Source: Gammaproteobacteria bacterium (GTDB lineage Bacteria > Pseudomonadota > Gammaproteobacteria > Nitrosococcales > Methylophagaceae). Taken from it: DNA of 38,381 nucleotides. Shown here piece after piece: positions 37,922 to 38,381 of the stretch. A program made the translations under genes and the position numbers. The stretch covers positions 1 through 38,381 of the forward strand of contig JARGFJ010000024.1 of the NCBI GenBank assembly GCA_029210875.1, in the 5' to 3' direction. The notes beneath the pieces are model-generated. The model saw only the letters and a list, made by a program, of their open reading frames with translations, was not told where the DNA came from and did no database searches. Within the stretch, counting starts at the first letter, position 1; each line of letters opens with the position of its first letter.

Positions 37922-38284
37922 ATGAATAGTGCAGTGGCAAGTCCGGTTGAAATGCCTAGCCCCGTTAATTTTACTGATGCAGCAGCAAATAAAGTCAGTG
38001 ATTTAATTAAAGAGGAAGGTAATGATGCACTAAAACTGCGTGTGTTTATTACTGGTGGTGGCTGTTCTGGCTTTCAATATGGCTTTACATTCGAAGAAGA
38101 AATTAGTGACGGTGACACGCAAGTTGAAAAAGCGGGTGTTACATTACTAATCGATCCAACCAGTTATCAATATTTGGTAGGTGCTGAAATTGATTACACC
38201 GATGGCGTTGAAGGCTCTCAGTTTGTTATTCGAAACCCTAATGCAACCACTACCTGTGGCTGTGGTTCATCTTTCTCAGCATAA
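37922..38284 (+). CDS. erpA: Iron-sulfur cluster insertion protein ErpA
   Basis: A-type carrier that delivers Fe-S clusters to apoproteins. From ATG 37922 (120 residues), which has GGAG six bases upstream; the TTG four codons earlier lies before that site and is rejected. The three cluster-binding Cys are visible in [11 protein letters not shown] and [26 protein letters not shown] is the usual family stretch. The N-terminus before [11 protein letters not shown] is longer than average by a few residues. It follows the bactofilin gene after 52 bases, a common neighbour arrangement in Gammaproteobacteria. Confidence 0.96.
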   Translation: MNSAVASPVEMPSPVNFTDAAANKVSDLIKEEGNDALKLRVFITGGGCSGFQYGFTFEEEISDGDTQVEKAGVTLLIDPTSYQYLVGAEIDYTDGVEGSQFVIRNPNATTTCGCGSSFSA

Positions 38285-38381
38285 TACGTAATTAACCTGA
38301 GATAGGTTTAAGAGACGACCATCATCTTAAATTCTTCACTAGTAATTTTCAGTGATGGCTTGTTCTCTTTAAGTGAGTAAG

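Noticed and set aside
38285-38381. AACCT/AGGTT hairpin after erpA
   Set aside because: Only a five-base stem without a T run; no other feature seen to the window end.

Overview
This is about 38 kb of AT-rich (roughly 42% GC by eye) gammaproteobacterial chromosome. It carries 28 protein genes, short intergenic gaps (none over 300 bases), and no RNA genes, insertion sequences, phage genes or CRISPR arrays. The order dsbD-aroQ-accB-accC-prmA-dusB-fis-purH and the argC / coiled-coil protein / bactofilin / erpA group are typical of Pseudomonas-like and sulfur- or methyl-oxidising marine Gammaproteobacteria. A Thiotrichales or Methylophaga-like source is a guess from composition and gene order only.

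Left part (1-5.5 kb). A minus-strand run goes from a six-helix membrane protein with two Cys motifs and a His-rich tail, directly into an AAA+/Fis-type regulator that lacks the sigma-54 contact loop, then thyA. Divergent from it is a TonB-dependent receptor (possibly copper type), with repeated GTG half-sites in the shared promoter region. A small secreted protein of unknown function converges on the receptor. A REP-like inverted repeat and ppx follow.

Middle (5.7-24.8 kb). This is a phosphate island. Reading right to left on the minus strand: pit-type transporter, recQ, phoB, phoR, pstS, pstC, pstA, pstB, phoU; ppx lies further left. PhoB-box-like 7-4-7 repeats sit before pstS (four repeat units), phoB and pit, so sensing (PhoR/PhoB/PhoU), uptake (Pst, Pit) and polyphosphate turnover (Ppx) are grouped. 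PstC and PstA are enlarged forms with big periplasmic insertions. Between ppx and phoU, on the plus strand, is a two-gene unit: a TorF-type porin and a 1256-residue membrane c-di-GMP enzyme with intact GGDEF, I-site and EAL motifs.

Right part (24.9-38.3 kb), all plus strand. It begins with dsbD (periplasmic disulfide reduction), aroQ (shikimate pathway), accB-accC (fatty-acid synthesis), prmA, dusB-fis and purH. Next is an 877-residue protein that matches class I adenylate cyclase (CyaA) along its length but has lost the catalytic Gly-Ser, one metal-binding Asp and other active-site residues. The run ends with argC, a membrane-anchored coiled-coil protein, a bactofilin and the Fe-S carrier gene erpA.

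The strongest candidates for something new are the apparently non-catalytic class I cyclase at 32980-35613 and the GAFTGA-less AAA+ regulator linked to a probable metal/redox membrane protein and thyA at 120-2677.
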